This document shows positions 42,156 through 53,411 of a stretch of DNA of 64,000 nucleotides, piece after piece. This stretch comes from Clostridiaceae bacterium. Its GTDB lineage: Bacteria; Bacillota; Clostridia; Lachnospirales; Lachnospiraceae. Made by a program: the position numbers and the translations under genes. The stretch is from contig QXXC01000005.1 of NCBI GenBank assembly GCA_009911305.1, forward strand, positions 62,001 to 126,000, in the 5' to 3' direction. The notes beneath the pieces were generated by a model. The model saw only the letters and a list, made by a program, of their open reading frames with translations, was not told the DNA's origin and made no database searches. Position 1 is the stretch's first letter. Each line of letters starts with the position of its first letter.

Positions 42156-43592
42156 TTACAGTTTATCCTTGTCGATTCCGACAATAATCTTAGAATCGCC
42201 GCCTGATTTCGTGATATCTCCCATATCCATCTTCAGCTCTCTTGCAAGAATCTCCATGGTTCTCGGGGAGCAGAAGCCTGCCTGACAGCGTCCCATACCC
42301 GCTCTGGTGCGGCGCTTTACACCGTCTAAGGATTTCGCGCCCAGCGGACGATGGATGGCGTCTAAAATCTCGCCCTCGGAAATCGTTTCACAGCGGCAGA
42401 TGATATTGCCATAGGCCGGATTTTCTTTGATCAGTTTGGAATACTCCTCTTTAGAGAGCTCCTTGGGATCCACAATGCCCTTTCTGGTAGCGATGAAGTC
42501 ATTCTTCTCCTTTAAGCCGGCTTTCTCCTTCAGAATATCCGCCACCATCTTACCGATCGCCGGGCTGCTGGAAAGACCCGGGGACTCGATCCCGGCGCAG
42601 TCGATAAAGCCCTTGCAGTCCTCTAACTCCTTAATGACAAACTCATGCTGATCCTCATGGGCGCGCAGTCCTGCAAATGAGGTGATCACCTGCCGCATGG
42701 GGATGTTGTTTACACTGTTCTGGGCCTTTCCAATCACTTCGTCAAGGCCCTCCCGCGTCGTATTGGTTCCCTCTGGATCGTCGATGTCAATCGCAGTCGG
42801 GCCGAGCAGAAGATTGCCATGTACCGTCGGCGTCACAAGGATACCCTTACCGAACTTGCCCGGCAGGGTGAAGATCGTCTTGTCCACCAGATTTCCGGCC
42901 GTCTTGTCAAGCAGGCAGTAATCGCCGCGCCTCGGCGTGATATGGATCTTCTCTGCACTCATCATATTATGGAAGCGATCCGCGTGAACGCCGGCTGCAT
43001 TTACCACATATTTCGCCTTCAGAACACCCTGGCTGGTTGTCAGCTCAAAGCCCTCGTCTGTCTTTACGATATTCTCAACCTCTGTGTTGAATTTGAACTC
43101 CACGCCGTTCATGGCCGCATTTTCCGCCAGAGCGATGGTCAGGCCAAAGGGACATACGATGCCGCCCGTGGGGGCATAAAGCGCGCCCACCATATCATCC
43201 GTTACGTTGGGCTCCATCTCCTTTACTTCCTCTTTTGTCAGAATCCGCAGATCCTTTACGCCGTTTTTCACGCCTCTCTCATACAGAGCTTCCAGGTTGG
43301 GGCGATCCTCCTCGCGCATACACAGAACCAGGGAACCGTTTCTCCGGAACGAGAAATCCAGATCCCTGGAAAGCTGCTCCATCATGAGGTTTCCCTCTAC
43401 ATTCAGCTTTGCCATCAAAGAGCCCTCTGCCGCGTCATAGCCCGCATGGACGATGGCGCTGTTGGCCTTTGAGGTGCCGCAGCAGACGTCTTCCTCTTTG
43501 TCCACAACACAGATATCTGCCTGATAGCGCGAAAGCTCTCTGGCCGCCGCACATCCGGATACGCCTGCGCCGATTACGATAATATCATACAT
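42156..43592 (-). CDS. glpA: GlpA-like glycerol-3-phosphate dehydrogenase with BFD-like [2Fe-2S] domain
   Basis: 478 residues from ATG 43592 (GGAGGATAATAAAT before it). A longer reading from 43700 would add 36 residues that lie outside the fold. FAD site YDIIVIGAGVSGCAAARELS, followed by the DAO domain (GGIVCPFGLTIALAENAAMN). The C-terminal 80 residues have a BFD-like iron-sulfur motif: IICRCETISEGEIL and MGRCQAGFCSPR. It oxidises glycerol-3-phosphate to dihydroxyacetone phosphate. A close alternative is another 2-hydroxy-acid oxidase, but the glpF-glpK context favours this call. Confidence 0.85.
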   Translation of the reverse strand: MYDIIVIGAGVSGCAAARELSRYQADICVVDKEEDVCCGTSKANSAIVHAGYDAAEGSLMAKLNVEGNLMMEQLSRDLDFSFRRNGSLVLCMREEDRPNLEALYERGVKNGVKDLRILTKEEVKEMEPNVTDDMVGALYAPTGGIVCPFGLTIALAENAAMNGVEFKFNTEVENIVKTDEGFELTTSQGVLKAKYVVNAAGVHADRFHNMMSAEKIHITPRRGDYCLLDKTAGNLVDKTIFTLPGKFGKGILVTPTVHGNLLLGPTAIDIDDPEGTNTTREGLDEVIGKAQNSVNNIPMRQVITSFAGLRAHEDQHEFVIKELEDCKGFIDCAGIESPGLSSSPAIGKMVADILKEKAGLKEKNDFIATRKGIVDPKELSKEEYSKLIKENPAYGNIICRCETISEGEILDAIHRPLGAKSLDGVKRRTRAGMGRCQAGFCSPRTMEILARELKMDMGDITKSGGDSKIIVGIDKDKL

Positions 43593-43718
43593 ATTTATTA
43601 TCCTCCTGCCTATTAGGTTTTTATGAAAAAAGCCAAGCTGACAGAAATCACCCTCTTCGGCTGATATCCTGTGTGCCTGGCTCATCCCTCTCTTGCGCAC
43701 TTAAATTATGAAATTAAC

Positions 43719-43751
43719 CCGGCCCGCTCCCTGTTTTCAGGCAGGGGCCGG
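43719..43751 (-). other. hairpin between glpF and glpA-like gene
   Basis: CCGGCCC and GGGCCGG enclose a further CCTG-AAAA-CAGG stem in the 205-bp spacer. With no T-run it may be a processing or partial attenuation site. No gene is seen in the spacer. Confidence 0.5.
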
Positions 43752-43797
43752 TAAGCTTAAGCTTCTGAATGGATTTTTAACAGACACCTGGCGCGGC

Positions 43798-44511
43798 CTA
43801 CCACGGAATCGCTCCATAAACCAGAACAGCGACAATCGCACCCACAATCGGGCCAACCAGCGTTACGACTCCATAGCTCCAGTTTGAATCGCCCTTGCCC
43901 CTGATCGGAAGCACCGCGTGGGCCAGCCTGGGACCTAAGTCACGGGCCGGGTTGATCGCATAACCCGTCAGGCCGCCAAGGGACATACCGACAGATACGA
44001 TGATGGCAAATACAAAGATGTAGTTGAGTCCCATATCGCCAAGGCCGGCTACATTTCCCGTGCCCTTAATAGCAAACACCAGTACGAAAGTGCCGATGGC
44101 TTCTGATAAAATATTGAGCGGAAGATTCGGAACCGACGGACCTGTGGAGAACACGCCCAGCTTCGCGCCCGGATCATCCGTCGCGTCAAACTGCTCCTTG
44201 AACAGGATGTATACAAGGCAGGCTCCGACAAATGCGCCCGCAAACTGCGCAATGATATAGCCCGGAACGAGTGCCCAGTCAAAGGAGCCGTCGATCGCCA
44301 GCGCCAGCGTCAGCGCCGGATTGAACGAAGCCCCTGAGGCTGCCCCGAAAATGAAAGCGGGTACCATAACCGCAAGGCCCCAGGCAAAGGTGATCTGAAT
44401 CGACCCCGCCCCTTTCATGCCTGATTTATTCAGTGTCACATTGGCAACAACGCCGTCGCCCAATAGAATCAGAAGCATTGTGCCTAAAAACTCTGCTATA
44501 TATGGTAACAT
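43798..44511 (-). CDS. glpF: glycerol uptake facilitator (aquaglyceroporin)
   Basis: 237 residues, six membrane helices and both NPA half-helices: GAASGASFNPALTLALAI and LTGYAINPARDLGPRLAHAV. The Asp after the second NPA and the small residues around it fit the glycerol-conducting branch. Placed between glpK and glpA. Confidence 0.94.
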   Translation of the reverse strand: MLPYIAEFLGTMLLILLGDGVVANVTLNKSGMKGAGSIQITFAWGLAVMVPAFIFGAASGASFNPALTLALAIDGSFDWALVPGYIIAQFAGAFVGACLVYILFKEQFDATDDPGAKLGVFSTGPSVPNLPLNILSEAIGTFVLVFAIKGTGNVAGLGDMGLNYIFVFAIIVSVGMSLGGLTGYAINPARDLGPRLAHAVLPIRGKGDSNWSYGVVTLVGPIVGAIVAVLVYGAIPW

Positions 44512-44576
44512 AAGATTTCCCCCTTTTCAAGTTAAAACATGATTGCGCCGTCTCTTTATAACCGGACTGAGGGAGC

Positions 44577-46085
<1,509 letters not shown>

Positions 46086-46097
46086 TTAATATAATTG

Positions 46098-46118
46098 AAT
46101 AACATGAAACATGTTATT
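46098..46118 (-). other. short perfect hairpin between glpP and glpK
   Basis: AATAACATG-AAA-CATGTTATT, a 9-bp stem with three-base loop, just upstream of the glpK ribosome site. It may act in mRNA processing or modulate glpK translation. Confidence 0.5.
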
Positions 46119-46132
46119 ATGTTCTTCCTTCT

Positions 46133-46699
46133 CTATATAAACCAGATATCCTGATTCGTGGATGAAATCGATATGGCTCCCGCGTCAATCGCCGCGATCA
46201 CATCCGACTTTTCCACGATCATACCTCCTGCAATCACCGGCGAAGGTACCAAATGGGTGATCTTTTTGATAATCCGGGGCATGATACCCGGCAGGATCTC
46301 CACAATATCCGGCAAAACAGCCTCATACTGCTTTTTTATGTTGTCAAACGCCATGGAATCAATCGCAAATAACCGCAGTATCGTCACCAAATCCAATTCC
46401 CTGGCCCGTCTGATGAGGGACGACTTTGTGCTGATAATCCCGTCCGCCCTGGTGCTTTTCTTAATGAAATCAACCGCCACTTCCTTCCCGGACAGGCCGG
46501 TCACCAGATCCATATGTACCACAGCCAGCTTTCCCTTTTCTTTTATGCAGTCTACAATGTCCGCGATCCTCACTATATCGCCGTACAAAATAAAGACAAT
46601 TTTAATCTCTGACTCCAGACAGCGGTAAAGCCCTCTGTCGTCCTTAATCGCCGCAACAACCGGGCAATCTGTGAGCGCATCATAAAAGCTCTGTTTCAT
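46133..46699 (-). CDS. glpP: glycerol-3-phosphate-responsive antiterminator GlpP
   Basis: 188 residues, TIM-barrel-like regulatory protein: DCPVVAAIKDDRGLYRCLES, VHMDLVTGLSGKEVAVDFIK, DGIISTKSSLIRRARELDLV, VEILPGIMPRIIKKITHLVP and VIAGGMIVEKSDVIAAIDAG. GlpP binds glycerol-3-phosphate and lets RNA polymerase pass a leader terminator. Such a terminator lies at 46797-46847, in front of this gene, so it probably controls its own operon. Confidence 0.93.
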   Translation of the reverse strand: MKQSFYDALTDCPVVAAIKDDRGLYRCLESEIKIVFILYGDIVRIADIVDCIKEKGKLAVVHMDLVTGLSGKEVAVDFIKKSTRADGIISTKSSLIRRARELDLVTILRLFAIDSMAFDNIKKQYEAVLPDIVEILPGIMPRIIKKITHLVPSPVIAGGMIVEKSDVIAAIDAGAISISSTNQDIWFI

Positions 46700-46796
46700 C
46701 TTATAAAATCCTCCGTCATTTTGTTACTTTCTGACGAGCTCTTTTCTGCCCTCACGGCCCGGACGAACGTCACCCATGGCGAATGCTTGATGATAC

Positions 46797-46847
46797 AAAA
46801 AAAGAGCATCAGTAATTTACAACATTTCTGTCGTTGATAACCTGCTC
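46797..46847 (-). terminator. leader terminator, probable GlpP target
   Basis: On the minus strand GAGCA (46847-46843) and TGCTC (46808-46804) close a hairpin whose upper part is ACGACA-GAAA-TGTTGT, followed by seven T (46803-46797). It sits 50-90 bases after the predicted RNA start and about 100 before glpP, the position of an antitermination-controlled terminator. Confidence 0.75.
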
Positions 46848-46893
46848 CATTCTCCTGGTTCTTGTTCTTCTATTGTCCTCCAAATTTATATTT

Positions 46894-46922
46894 ATCTTAT
46901 CATATTCGACAGTAATTGTCAA
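46894..46922 (-). promoter_or_regulatory. promoter of the glp operon
   Basis: TTGACA (46922-46917), 17 bases, TGA-TAAGAT (46899-46894), reading into the leader terminator and glpP. Beyond it (46923-47090) no gene or clear site was seen. Confidence 0.8.
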
Positions 46923-47090
46923 TAATAAACTCGTTTTATGCGCACTTTTTATATGTTCCCACTCCGAATAATTGCTTCAGCGAAGAATTCTCACAAAAAA
47001 TCCAGCGGCATCCGGCGGGCAGGTATGCATTCTGTACACTCCCTGCCCTGTTGTCCAAATATATGCAAAAGACCCGGAATATATGTTACG

Positions 47091-47939
47091 TTACGGCCGT
47101 TCGCTCCTGTCCCCGGCCATCTCAGGAACTGTCTCTCTGTGCCCCAGCCACAGCATCAGGCCTGTAAACACTCCTCCCAGAATATTCCCGAATGTAACCG
47201 GAAGCAGGTTCCTCACAAGGAAGCCGGACCAGGTAAGAGACGCTGTATCAAGCCCGGCCGCGGCCGCCCCCGCGGCATAGGCCGGCATCCCGGCTGCAAA
47301 CAGCCCGGCCGGGACATAATACATATTGGCGATGCAATGCTCAAACCCGCAGATTACAAAAAAAGCAATCGGGAAAACCGTGCCCAGGATCCGCCCCGCC
47401 GTGTCTTTTGATGAAAGACTGCACAGCACGGCCAGGCAGACCAGAACATTGCAGAAAAAGCCGCGCACAATGCCGTCCGCCGCCGGAATTTCCAGCTTGG
47501 AAGCCGCCAGGCGCATGGTGAAAACAGCCAGCTCCCCTCCGGAATAATCCAACTGCCCGAACAGGGCGCAGCCCCAGGCCACAAGAAACGCGCCCAGAAA
47601 ATTTCCCAGATAGACAAGAACCCAGTTTCTCAGCATTCCCTTCAGCGTGGCCCGTTTCTCCAGAACGGATATCACGATCAGGCAGTTTCCGGTGAACAGC
47701 TCCGCCCCCATCAGGATCACCAGGGATAAGCCGCCCGGAAAAAGCAGGCCGCTTATAATCCGGGCAGCCGATACATTTGCAATGCTGTGGGAGGCGGTAT
47801 TCGTAACCGCCCCGCCCAGCGCAATAAACATTCCCGCCAGCGTCCCCAGCGCCAGCAGCCTTCCTGCGGAAAGCTTCGTTTTTTTCTCTCCTGCCGCCGC
47901 AAAATTTTTGATAATTTCCGGGGCCGTAAAAAAATTCAT
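47091..47939 (-). CDS. formate/nitrite transporter family channel
   Basis: 282 residues from ATG 47939 (GGGGAGAG upstream; a longer reading to 47999 overlaps the end of fhs). The protein has six membrane helices and FNT features: GTLAGMFIALGGAVTNTASH, LIVISVLEKRATLKGMLRNW, GNFLGAFLVAWGCALFG and PVTFGNILGGVFTGLMLW. Next to fhs and fchA, formate is the likely substrate. Confidence 0.88.
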   Translation of the reverse strand: MNFFTAPEIIKNFAAAGEKKTKLSAGRLLALGTLAGMFIALGGAVTNTASHSIANVSAARIISGLLFPGGLSLVILMGAELFTGNCLIVISVLEKRATLKGMLRNWVLVYLGNFLGAFLVAWGCALFGQLDYSGGELAVFTMRLAASKLEIPAADGIVRGFFCNVLVCLAVLCSLSSKDTAGRILGTVFPIAFFVICGFEHCIANMYYVPAGLFAAGMPAYAAGAAAAGLDTASLTWSGFLVRNLLPVTFGNILGGVFTGLMLWLGHRETVPEMAGDRSERP

Positions 47940-47961
47940 CCTGTTCTCTCCCCGCAGCGTC

Positions 47962-49632
47962 TTAAAACAGGCCCAGGATCCGCCCGTTCTCATCCACATC
48001 GATCTGCTCCGCGGCCGGAACCTTCGGAAGTCCGGGCATAGTCATAATATCCCCGGTTAAGGCTACAATAAATCCGGCTCCGGCTGATACCTTCAGATTG
48101 CGCACCGTAACACGGAATCCCTTCGGAGCCCCGAGAAGCTTCTGATCATCGGAAAAGCTGTACTGCGTCTTGGCCATACAGATCGGCATGCCGGAAAATC
48201 CAAGGCTGTCCAGGCGCTTTGCCTGCTTTTTGGCCATATCCGTCAGATCCACCCCGTCGCCGTGATATACCCGGGTCACAATCGCGTTCAGCTTTTCTTC
48301 TATGCTGAGCGCATCCTCATAGCAGAAGGAGAAATGGTTTTCCTCCTCACAGAGGCGTAATACCTCCTTTGCGAGCTCCACGCCGCCCTCGCCGCCTTTT
48401 GCCCACACCTCGGAAAGAGCGACATTGACGCCCAGCTCCCGGCACCGCTTTTCAATCAGGGCAAGCTCAGCCTCTGTGTCAAACGGGAAACGGTTAATGG
48501 CAACCACGCACGGCAGGCCGAATACCTCGGTAATATTCTCCACATGCTGCAGAAGGTTCGGCAGGCCTTTCTCCAGCGCTTCTAAGTTTTCACTGTTCAA
48601 ATCCGCCTTTGCCGCGCCGCCGTGATGCTTCAGGGCGCGCACGGTTGCCACCACCACCACTGCGGACGGGTTAAGCCCTGCCATACGGCACTTGATGTCC
48701 AGGAACTTCTCGGCTCCCAGATCCGCTCCGAACCCTGCCTCGGTTACGGTGTAATCACCCAGCCGTAAGGCCATGCGGGTGGCGATCACCGAATTGCAGC
48801 CGTGCGCGATATTCGCAAACGGGCCGCCGTGGATAAAAGCCGGGGTATGCTCAAGCGTCTGCACCAGATTCGGCTTCAGCGCATCCTTTAAAAGCGCTGC
48901 CATCGCGCCCGCCGCCTTCAGATCGCCGGCCGTCACGGGCTCGTCGTCATACGTATAGCCCACGATGATCCGCGACAGGCGGTCCTTCAGATCCATGATA
49001 TCGGATGAAAGGCACAACACCGCCATAATCTCGCTCGCCACCGTAATGTCATAGCCGTCCTCCCGCGTCACGCCGTCCACTCTTCTGCCCAGGCCGTCCA
49101 CGATACTCCTTAACTGGCGGTCGTTCATGTCCACCACGCGCTTCCATGTAATCCTCTTCGGGTCAAGGCGCAGGCTGTTGCCCTGGTAAATGTGGTTGTC
49201 CAGCATGGCGGCCAGAAGGTTGTTGGCCGCCCCGATAGCATGGAAATCACCTGTAAAATGCAGGTTGATATCCTCCATGGGAATCACCTGTGCATAGCCG
49301 CCTCCGGCCGCTCCGCCCTTGACGCCGAACACCGGCCCCAGGGAGGGCTCCCGCAGCGCTACCGTCACGCGTTTCCCGAGCTTTTTCAGACCGTCGGCCA
49401 GCCCCACGGTCGTCGTGGTCTTGCCCTCTCCGGCCGGGGTCGGGTTGATGGCTGTCACCAGGATCAGCTTCCCGTCTTCCCCTGCGCGCTCCTTTAACAG
49501 GTTATAATCCACCTTTGCCTTATAGCTGCCGTACTGCTCCAAATACGTTTCTTCAATTCCTGCGTCTGCCGCAACCTCGCGAATGTGAAGCGGCGTCGAT
49601 TCCTGAGCGATTTCAATGTCCGTTTTTATCAT
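47962..49632 (-). CDS. fhs: formate-tetrahydrofolate ligase
   Basis: 556 residues, full length. ATP-binding [39 protein letters not shown] and the conserved [20 protein letters not shown]. It activates formate to 10-formyl-tetrahydrofolate in C1 and purine metabolism or the methyl branch of acetogenesis. It follows fchA and precedes the formate channel. Confidence 0.97.
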   Translation of the reverse strand: MIKTDIEIAQESTPLHIREVAADAGIEETYLEQYGSYKAKVDYNLLKERAGEDGKLILVTAINPTPAGEGKTTTTVGLADGLKKLGKRVTVALREPSLGPVFGVKGGAAGGGYAQVIPMEDINLHFTGDFHAIGAANNLLAAMLDNHIYQGNSLRLDPKRITWKRVVDMNDRQLRSIVDGLGRRVDGVTREDGYDITVASEIMAVLCLSSDIMDLKDRLSRIIVGYTYDDEPVTAGDLKAAGAMAALLKDALKPNLVQTLEHTPAFIHGGPFANIAHGCNSVIATRMALRLGDYTVTEAGFGADLGAEKFLDIKCRMAGLNPSAVVVVATVRALKHHGGAAKADLNSENLEALEKGLPNLLQHVENITEVFGLPCVVAINRFPFDTEAELALIEKRCRELGVNVALSEVWAKGGEGGVELAKEVLRLCEEENHFSFCYEDALSIEEKLNAIVTRVYHGDGVDLTDMAKKQAKRLDSLGFSGMPICMAKTQYSFSDDQKLLGAPKGFRVTVRNLKVSAGAGFIVALTGDIMTMPGLPKVPAAEQIDVDENGRILGLF

Positions 49633-49695
49633 GTAAGCATACCTCCGTAAGAATGATGCAGCAGCCCGAATCCGTCCCAGACGTCATCCGGGCGC

Positions 49696-50337
49696 TTACA
49701 AAACATGAACCTGCAAAAAGCCGGAGGCCTTCAGAATCTTTGCCTCCCATGTGACGGCCTCCCCCTCGAGCCGGGCCGTTTTTGAAGCCGTTTCCTGGAC
49801 AAACGCCTCGTCCCGGATAGAGGCCAGGTTGATTTTTACATTTAAAAGCGCGCCCAGGACGGCGGTCCGGGCCAGCATGGCTGCGAGCAGGCCGTCCGAT
49901 ATTGCCGTCTGATTCCCCTTGTTCACAACTTCCTCTGCCAGCGGAAAGATCCGGGCCGCTGTCTCTGCGATGGAGAGCGGAACGGCGGACGCCTCCTTTA
50001 ACCCCTCCTGGATAGCCTCGCGCCTTGCCTCCTGCTGCTCTTTTGTATCCCGCGGCATGCGCAGCGCGTCCATGCAGGCGTTAAAGCAGACGCTGTCCTT
50101 CTGGATATCGTCCAGCAGGCGGTTCCGGAGCGCGGCGGCCTCTCCTGCCAGCGCCTCCATCTCTTCCCGCACATCCGCATACTTCTCTCTGCCAATCGTC
50201 AGATTCGCCACCATTTCAGACAGAGCCGCCGCGAGAGCGCCGACAAGCGCCGACACGCCTCCCCCGCCCGGAGACGGCGCGTCGGAAGCGGTCAGGCCGG
50301 TAAATTTTTCAACTGTCAGTTCTTTTAAATCTCCCAT
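49696..50337 (-). CDS. fchA: methenyltetrahydrofolate cyclohydrolase (FchA/cyclodeaminase family)
   Basis: 213 residues from ATG 50337, with AAGGAG eight bases upstream; an earlier ATG at 50361 lacks a site. FTGLTASDAPSPGGGGVSAL is the conserved glycine-rich N-terminus of the cyclodeaminase/cyclohydrolase fold. In Clostridia this gene next to fhs supplies 5,10-methenyl-THF interconversion. Formiminotetrahydrofolate cyclodeaminase activity cannot be excluded. Confidence 0.88.
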   Translation of the reverse strand: MGDLKELTVEKFTGLTASDAPSPGGGGVSALVGALAAALSEMVANLTIGREKYADVREEMEALAGEAAALRNRLLDDIQKDSVCFNACMDALRMPRDTKEQQEARREAIQEGLKEASAVPLSIAETAARIFPLAEEVVNKGNQTAISDGLLAAMLARTAVLGALLNVKINLASIRDEAFVQETASKTARLEGEAVTWEAKILKASGFLQVHVL

Positions 50338-50363
50338 TGTCAACTCTCCTTGCATTTTCATTG

Positions 50364-51998
50364 TCAGTCAAGAAACGTTACCGCCTTGCATGGCGTTCTG
50401 TAGTTAGATGGGGCGGTCGTAATTCCGGTCCGCTCCGTGCTGGAATGGATGATCTGGCCTCCGCCTATGTAAAGTGCAACATGATTAATATAATTGCCGC
50501 TGGCATAGAACAGCAGATCGCCCGGCTGCACATCCCCGACCGAAATTTCGCGTCCCTTTGCCGCCTGATCCCTGGAGCTTCTCCCGATCGCAATGCCAAA
50601 GTGGGCAAAGATTGCCTGGGTAAAGCCCGAACAATCCGCTCCGTCCGTCAGGCTGGTTCCGCCGTACACATACGGGTTTCCCAGGAACTGCCTGGCATAA
50701 GCCACGATCGCAGACCGCGTCGCATTCGCCACCTCGCTTGATCCGCCTACCGGATTGTCCGGCCCGCCGGAGCCTGTACCGGGCTTATTGCTTCCCGGGG
50801 CCTGCACAGAACCCGGCGCCTTATCTGTCCCGGGCGCTTTCGGGCTTTCAGGCGCCTTTGTGGTTTCGGGCGCTTTCGTGGTTTCAGGTTCCTTCGTGGT
50901 TTCGGGCGCTTTGACCGTTTCAGGCGCCCCGGACGCCGCGTTTCCTCCCGCCGGGTTGGCTTCTATCGTCCCGTCAAATACAGGGGCGGGAGCTTTGACC
51001 GTCTCCTGCGCTGCCTCTGTCTCCGGAGCCTTTGTCGCAGGGGCCTTCGTGGTTTCAGGCGCTTTGGAAGACTGGGCCGATGATTCCTTCGCGGCAGCCT
51101 CCAGCTTTGCCTGCTCCAGACGCCGGATAGCCTCATCCGCCTCCTTTTTCAACCTCTCCTCTTCTGCCTTTTTGGCCTTCTCCTCATCTGTGGTGACAGC
51201 TTTGTTAAACTCAACGCGGATATGAATATAGTCCTTAAAGACATATCCTACCAGATCATTATCGACCGAAATTTTGGCAAAATCCCCTTCTTCGCCGATA
51301 ACCTCATACTCCGCTTCCGGCGTGAGCACATCCAGCGTCCGGCTCTCCAGATTCGGCTCCTCCCGGAGGCGCAGGCTGGAAGTGTTTGATACCCGGGCAA
51401 AGGAGGTTCCCACCTGCCTGGCCACGGATTCCGCTTCGGAACCCGTAATGAAATACTGCGCCTTTATGAAGCCCTGCACGTTTCCGGACTGAATTCTGTA
51501 CCAGGTTCCCCCCTCGCCGTCTACGGTTTCCAGGATTGTGGCGGCGCAGTTATTATAAATCTTCCCCACCACAGCCCCGGAGGTGCTGGCATCGGACCGC
51601 ACATTTACATAATTGCTGACGCGCGAGATAGCGACATTATCGTATTCCGATTTCGCAGGCGCGGCCACAGTGGGAACCTCCTCCGCCCGCCCGCCGGTCT
51701 CCGCCTTTGGCGCATCCTGTCCCGCAGACGCTGCCAGGCTCTGGGTAAATGCCGCCTCAAGCTCTGTCCCCGGGTCAAGGCTGCTCGCGTGATAATGGTT
51801 GATTATGACGGACGCGCCTGCAGCCGGGGCTTCCGTCTCCAGGTTCATGGCCGCCTGCGAGCAAAAACCGCCCGCGCCGCCCATACAGACGCACACGCTG
51901 CACAGAGCCAGCACACCGTTTCGCAGACAGCGGGCGCGTGAACCGGATGCAGCGGAAATCACACCGTGATGCGCCGGTATCCTTACGTGTTTTCTCAT
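50364..51998 (-). CDS. secreted NlpC/P60 peptidoglycan hydrolase with SH3b domains
   Basis: 544 residues. An N-terminal membrane or signal segment (VLALCSVCVCMGGAGGFCSQ) is followed by two SH3b domains (about 120-185, VSNYVNVRSDASTSGAVVGK; and about 193-260, SNTSSLRLREEPNLESRTLD). Next come a charged helix (KAKKAEEERLKKEADEAIRR) and a Pro/Thr/Ala-rich linker with repeats of APETTK. The C-terminal NlpC/P60 domain has the catalytic Cys in DGADCSGFTQAIFAHFG and His in INHVALYIGGGQIIH. It cleaves peptide stems of peptidoglycan. Its ATG overlaps the trxB stop. Confidence 0.92.
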   Translation of the reverse strand: MRKHVRIPAHHGVISAASGSRARCLRNGVLALCSVCVCMGGAGGFCSQAAMNLETEAPAAGASVIINHYHASSLDPGTELEAAFTQSLAASAGQDAPKAETGGRAEEVPTVAAPAKSEYDNVAISRVSNYVNVRSDASTSGAVVGKIYNNCAATILETVDGEGGTWYRIQSGNVQGFIKAQYFITGSEAESVARQVGTSFARVSNTSSLRLREEPNLESRTLDVLTPEAEYEVIGEEGDFAKISVDNDLVGYVFKDYIHIRVEFNKAVTTDEEKAKKAEEERLKKEADEAIRRLEQAKLEAAAKESSAQSSKAPETTKAPATKAPETEAAQETVKAPAPVFDGTIEANPAGGNAASGAPETVKAPETTKEPETTKAPETTKAPESPKAPGTDKAPGSVQAPGSNKPGTGSGGPDNPVGGSSEVANATRSAIVAYARQFLGNPYVYGGTSLTDGADCSGFTQAIFAHFGIAIGRSSRDQAAKGREISVGDVQPGDLLFYASGNYINHVALYIGGGQIIHSSTERTGITTAPSNYRTPCKAVTFLD

Positions 51999-52927
51999 CC
52001 GAATTCCTCCTGTCCCGCAGACAGATAGCGTTCCGCGCTCGCTATACAGTTCGCTCCGTCCGCCGCGGCAGTGACAATCTGGCGCAGCGCCTTTGTCCGG
52101 ATATCCCCGGCTGCAAATACGCCGGGGAGTGAGGCGCGCCCGTCCTCGCCGGCTACTATATAGCCCTGCGGATCCAGCTCAATCTGCCCCCTGTATGCCT
52201 GGCTGTCCGGCTCGATGCCCACTGCGATAAATACGCCGTCAACAGGCAGCCCGCTTTTCTTTGACGTCTTTTTATTCAGGAGCTTCAGCGAGGATACCCG
52301 GCCCTCGCCTGAAATCTCCTCCACAACCGTGTCCCAGATAATCTCCACATTATCCAGGGACATCAGGCGCTTCTGAAGGCTCCTGGCCCCGCGCAGCTCA
52401 TCCCTGCGGTGGATGAGATAAACCTTCGCACACAGTCTTGAAAGGAAGATCGCATCCTCCAGAGCCACATCGCCCCCGCCGACCACGGCTGTGGTTTTCC
52501 CTCTGAAAAATGCGCCGTCGCACGTCGCGCAGTAGGATACCCCGGCTCCGGAAAGAAGCGCCTCGCCCGGCACTCCCAGAGTCCTGTGGCGGGCTCCCGC
52601 GGCAATGACTACCGCCCTGGCCTGATATTCGTCCTCCTCGCATGTGACGGTTTTGACAGGGCCTGCAAGCGCCGTGCCGATCACGGTATCCTCTTTAAAG
52701 ACAGCGCCAAGCTTGTCCGCATGGGCGCGCATGGCCTCCGCAAGATCAAAGCCGCTGGTTCCCGGGAGACCCGGATAGTTGTCCACCTCATACGTGTCGA
52801 GGATCTGGCCTCCGCTCATTGTGCTTTTTTCTATTATAATGGCATCCAGCTCCGCGCGCCTGGCATAGATCGCCGCGCTCAGACCAGCCGGACCGGAGCC
52901 GATGATGATCAGATCGTGTATTTTCAT
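51995..52927 (-). CDS. trxB: thioredoxin reductase
   Basis: 310 residues. FAD site IIGSGPAGLSAAIYARRAE, redox-active CATC in SYCATCDGAFFRGKTTAVVG, NADPH-type GGGDVALEDAIFLSRL, and VFAAGDIRTKALRQIVTAAA. It reduces thioredoxin with NADPH. First gene of the trxB-NlpC-fchA-fhs-FNT run. An extended -10 (TGATATACT at about 53029-53021) lies 94 bases upstream. Confidence 0.95.
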   Translation of the reverse strand: MKIHDLIIIGSGPAGLSAAIYARRAELDAIIIEKSTMSGGQILDTYEVDNYPGLPGTSGFDLAEAMRAHADKLGAVFKEDTVIGTALAGPVKTVTCEEDEYQARAVVIAAGARHRTLGVPGEALLSGAGVSYCATCDGAFFRGKTTAVVGGGDVALEDAIFLSRLCAKVYLIHRRDELRGARSLQKRLMSLDNVEIIWDTVVEEISGEGRVSSLKLLNKKTSKKSGLPVDGVFIAVGIEPDSQAYRGQIELDPQGYIVAGEDGRASLPGVFAAGDIRTKALRQIVTAAADGANCIASAERYLSAGQEEFG

Positions 52928-53159
52928 GGATTCATTTCCTTTTCATAGTGATAGTGGGTGTTGATACGGCAAGAAGGCGGAGGCAGCGCCCCGCTTTGTC
53001 TTTTGAAAATTGTTGAAGACAGTATATCATACTTCCGGAGGATTTCATACCCCCTTAAATTGCTTATTCAGAATATTGTAAGTAACGCCTTACGGTTCAC
53101 ATGCCAGTCAGTGCAAGGCATTTTTTGTGAGCGCAGGTTTCATTTTATGTTATAATGTA

Positions 53160-53400
53160 TGATATGATACCAGGGTCAAAAGGTCTAAAATCCGATGCAG
53201 GCTTGCCTGCAAGAGGGTTTTTGAACTTGGGACCCGCCAAAAACATGAAAAAGCAGCCCGATCAGGGCGGATTTTGAATGTTTTTAAGGATTGCGGGAGT
53301 ACAACGTACGGAGCAATCCGGTATCAGAGGGGTCAAAAGACCTTTTGACCCCAACATCATGATATGATTTTGTTTCCCACATAACGTCTGTTTGGAAAGG
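53160..53400 (+). repeat. copy B of a structured intergenic repeat with attached hairpins
   Basis: 53287-53365 (GGATTGCGGGAGTACAACGT, ACGGAGCAATCC, GGGGTCAAAAGACCTTTTGA, CCCC, CATCATG) matches copy A at 16940-17040 on the opposite strand. It is preceded by a GGGTCAAAAGG..GGGACC fold and a GATGCAGGCTTGCCTGC palindrome (53195-53211). No ORF is visible. It fills most of the 484-bp gap between trxB and the SDR gene. Confidence 0.8.
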
Positions 53401-53411
53401 AGTTGGAACAT

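Noticed and set aside
50755-51100. The APETTK-type repeats in the NlpC/P60 gene as a phase-variable tandem repeat
   Set aside because: The units are of unequal length and sequence, and a change in number would stay in frame, giving a linker length change rather than a switch.
53160-53400. A riboswitch upstream of the SDR gene
   Set aside because: The structured part recurs inside the mobile element at 16.9-17.0 kb away from any similar gene, so it is better explained as a repeat.
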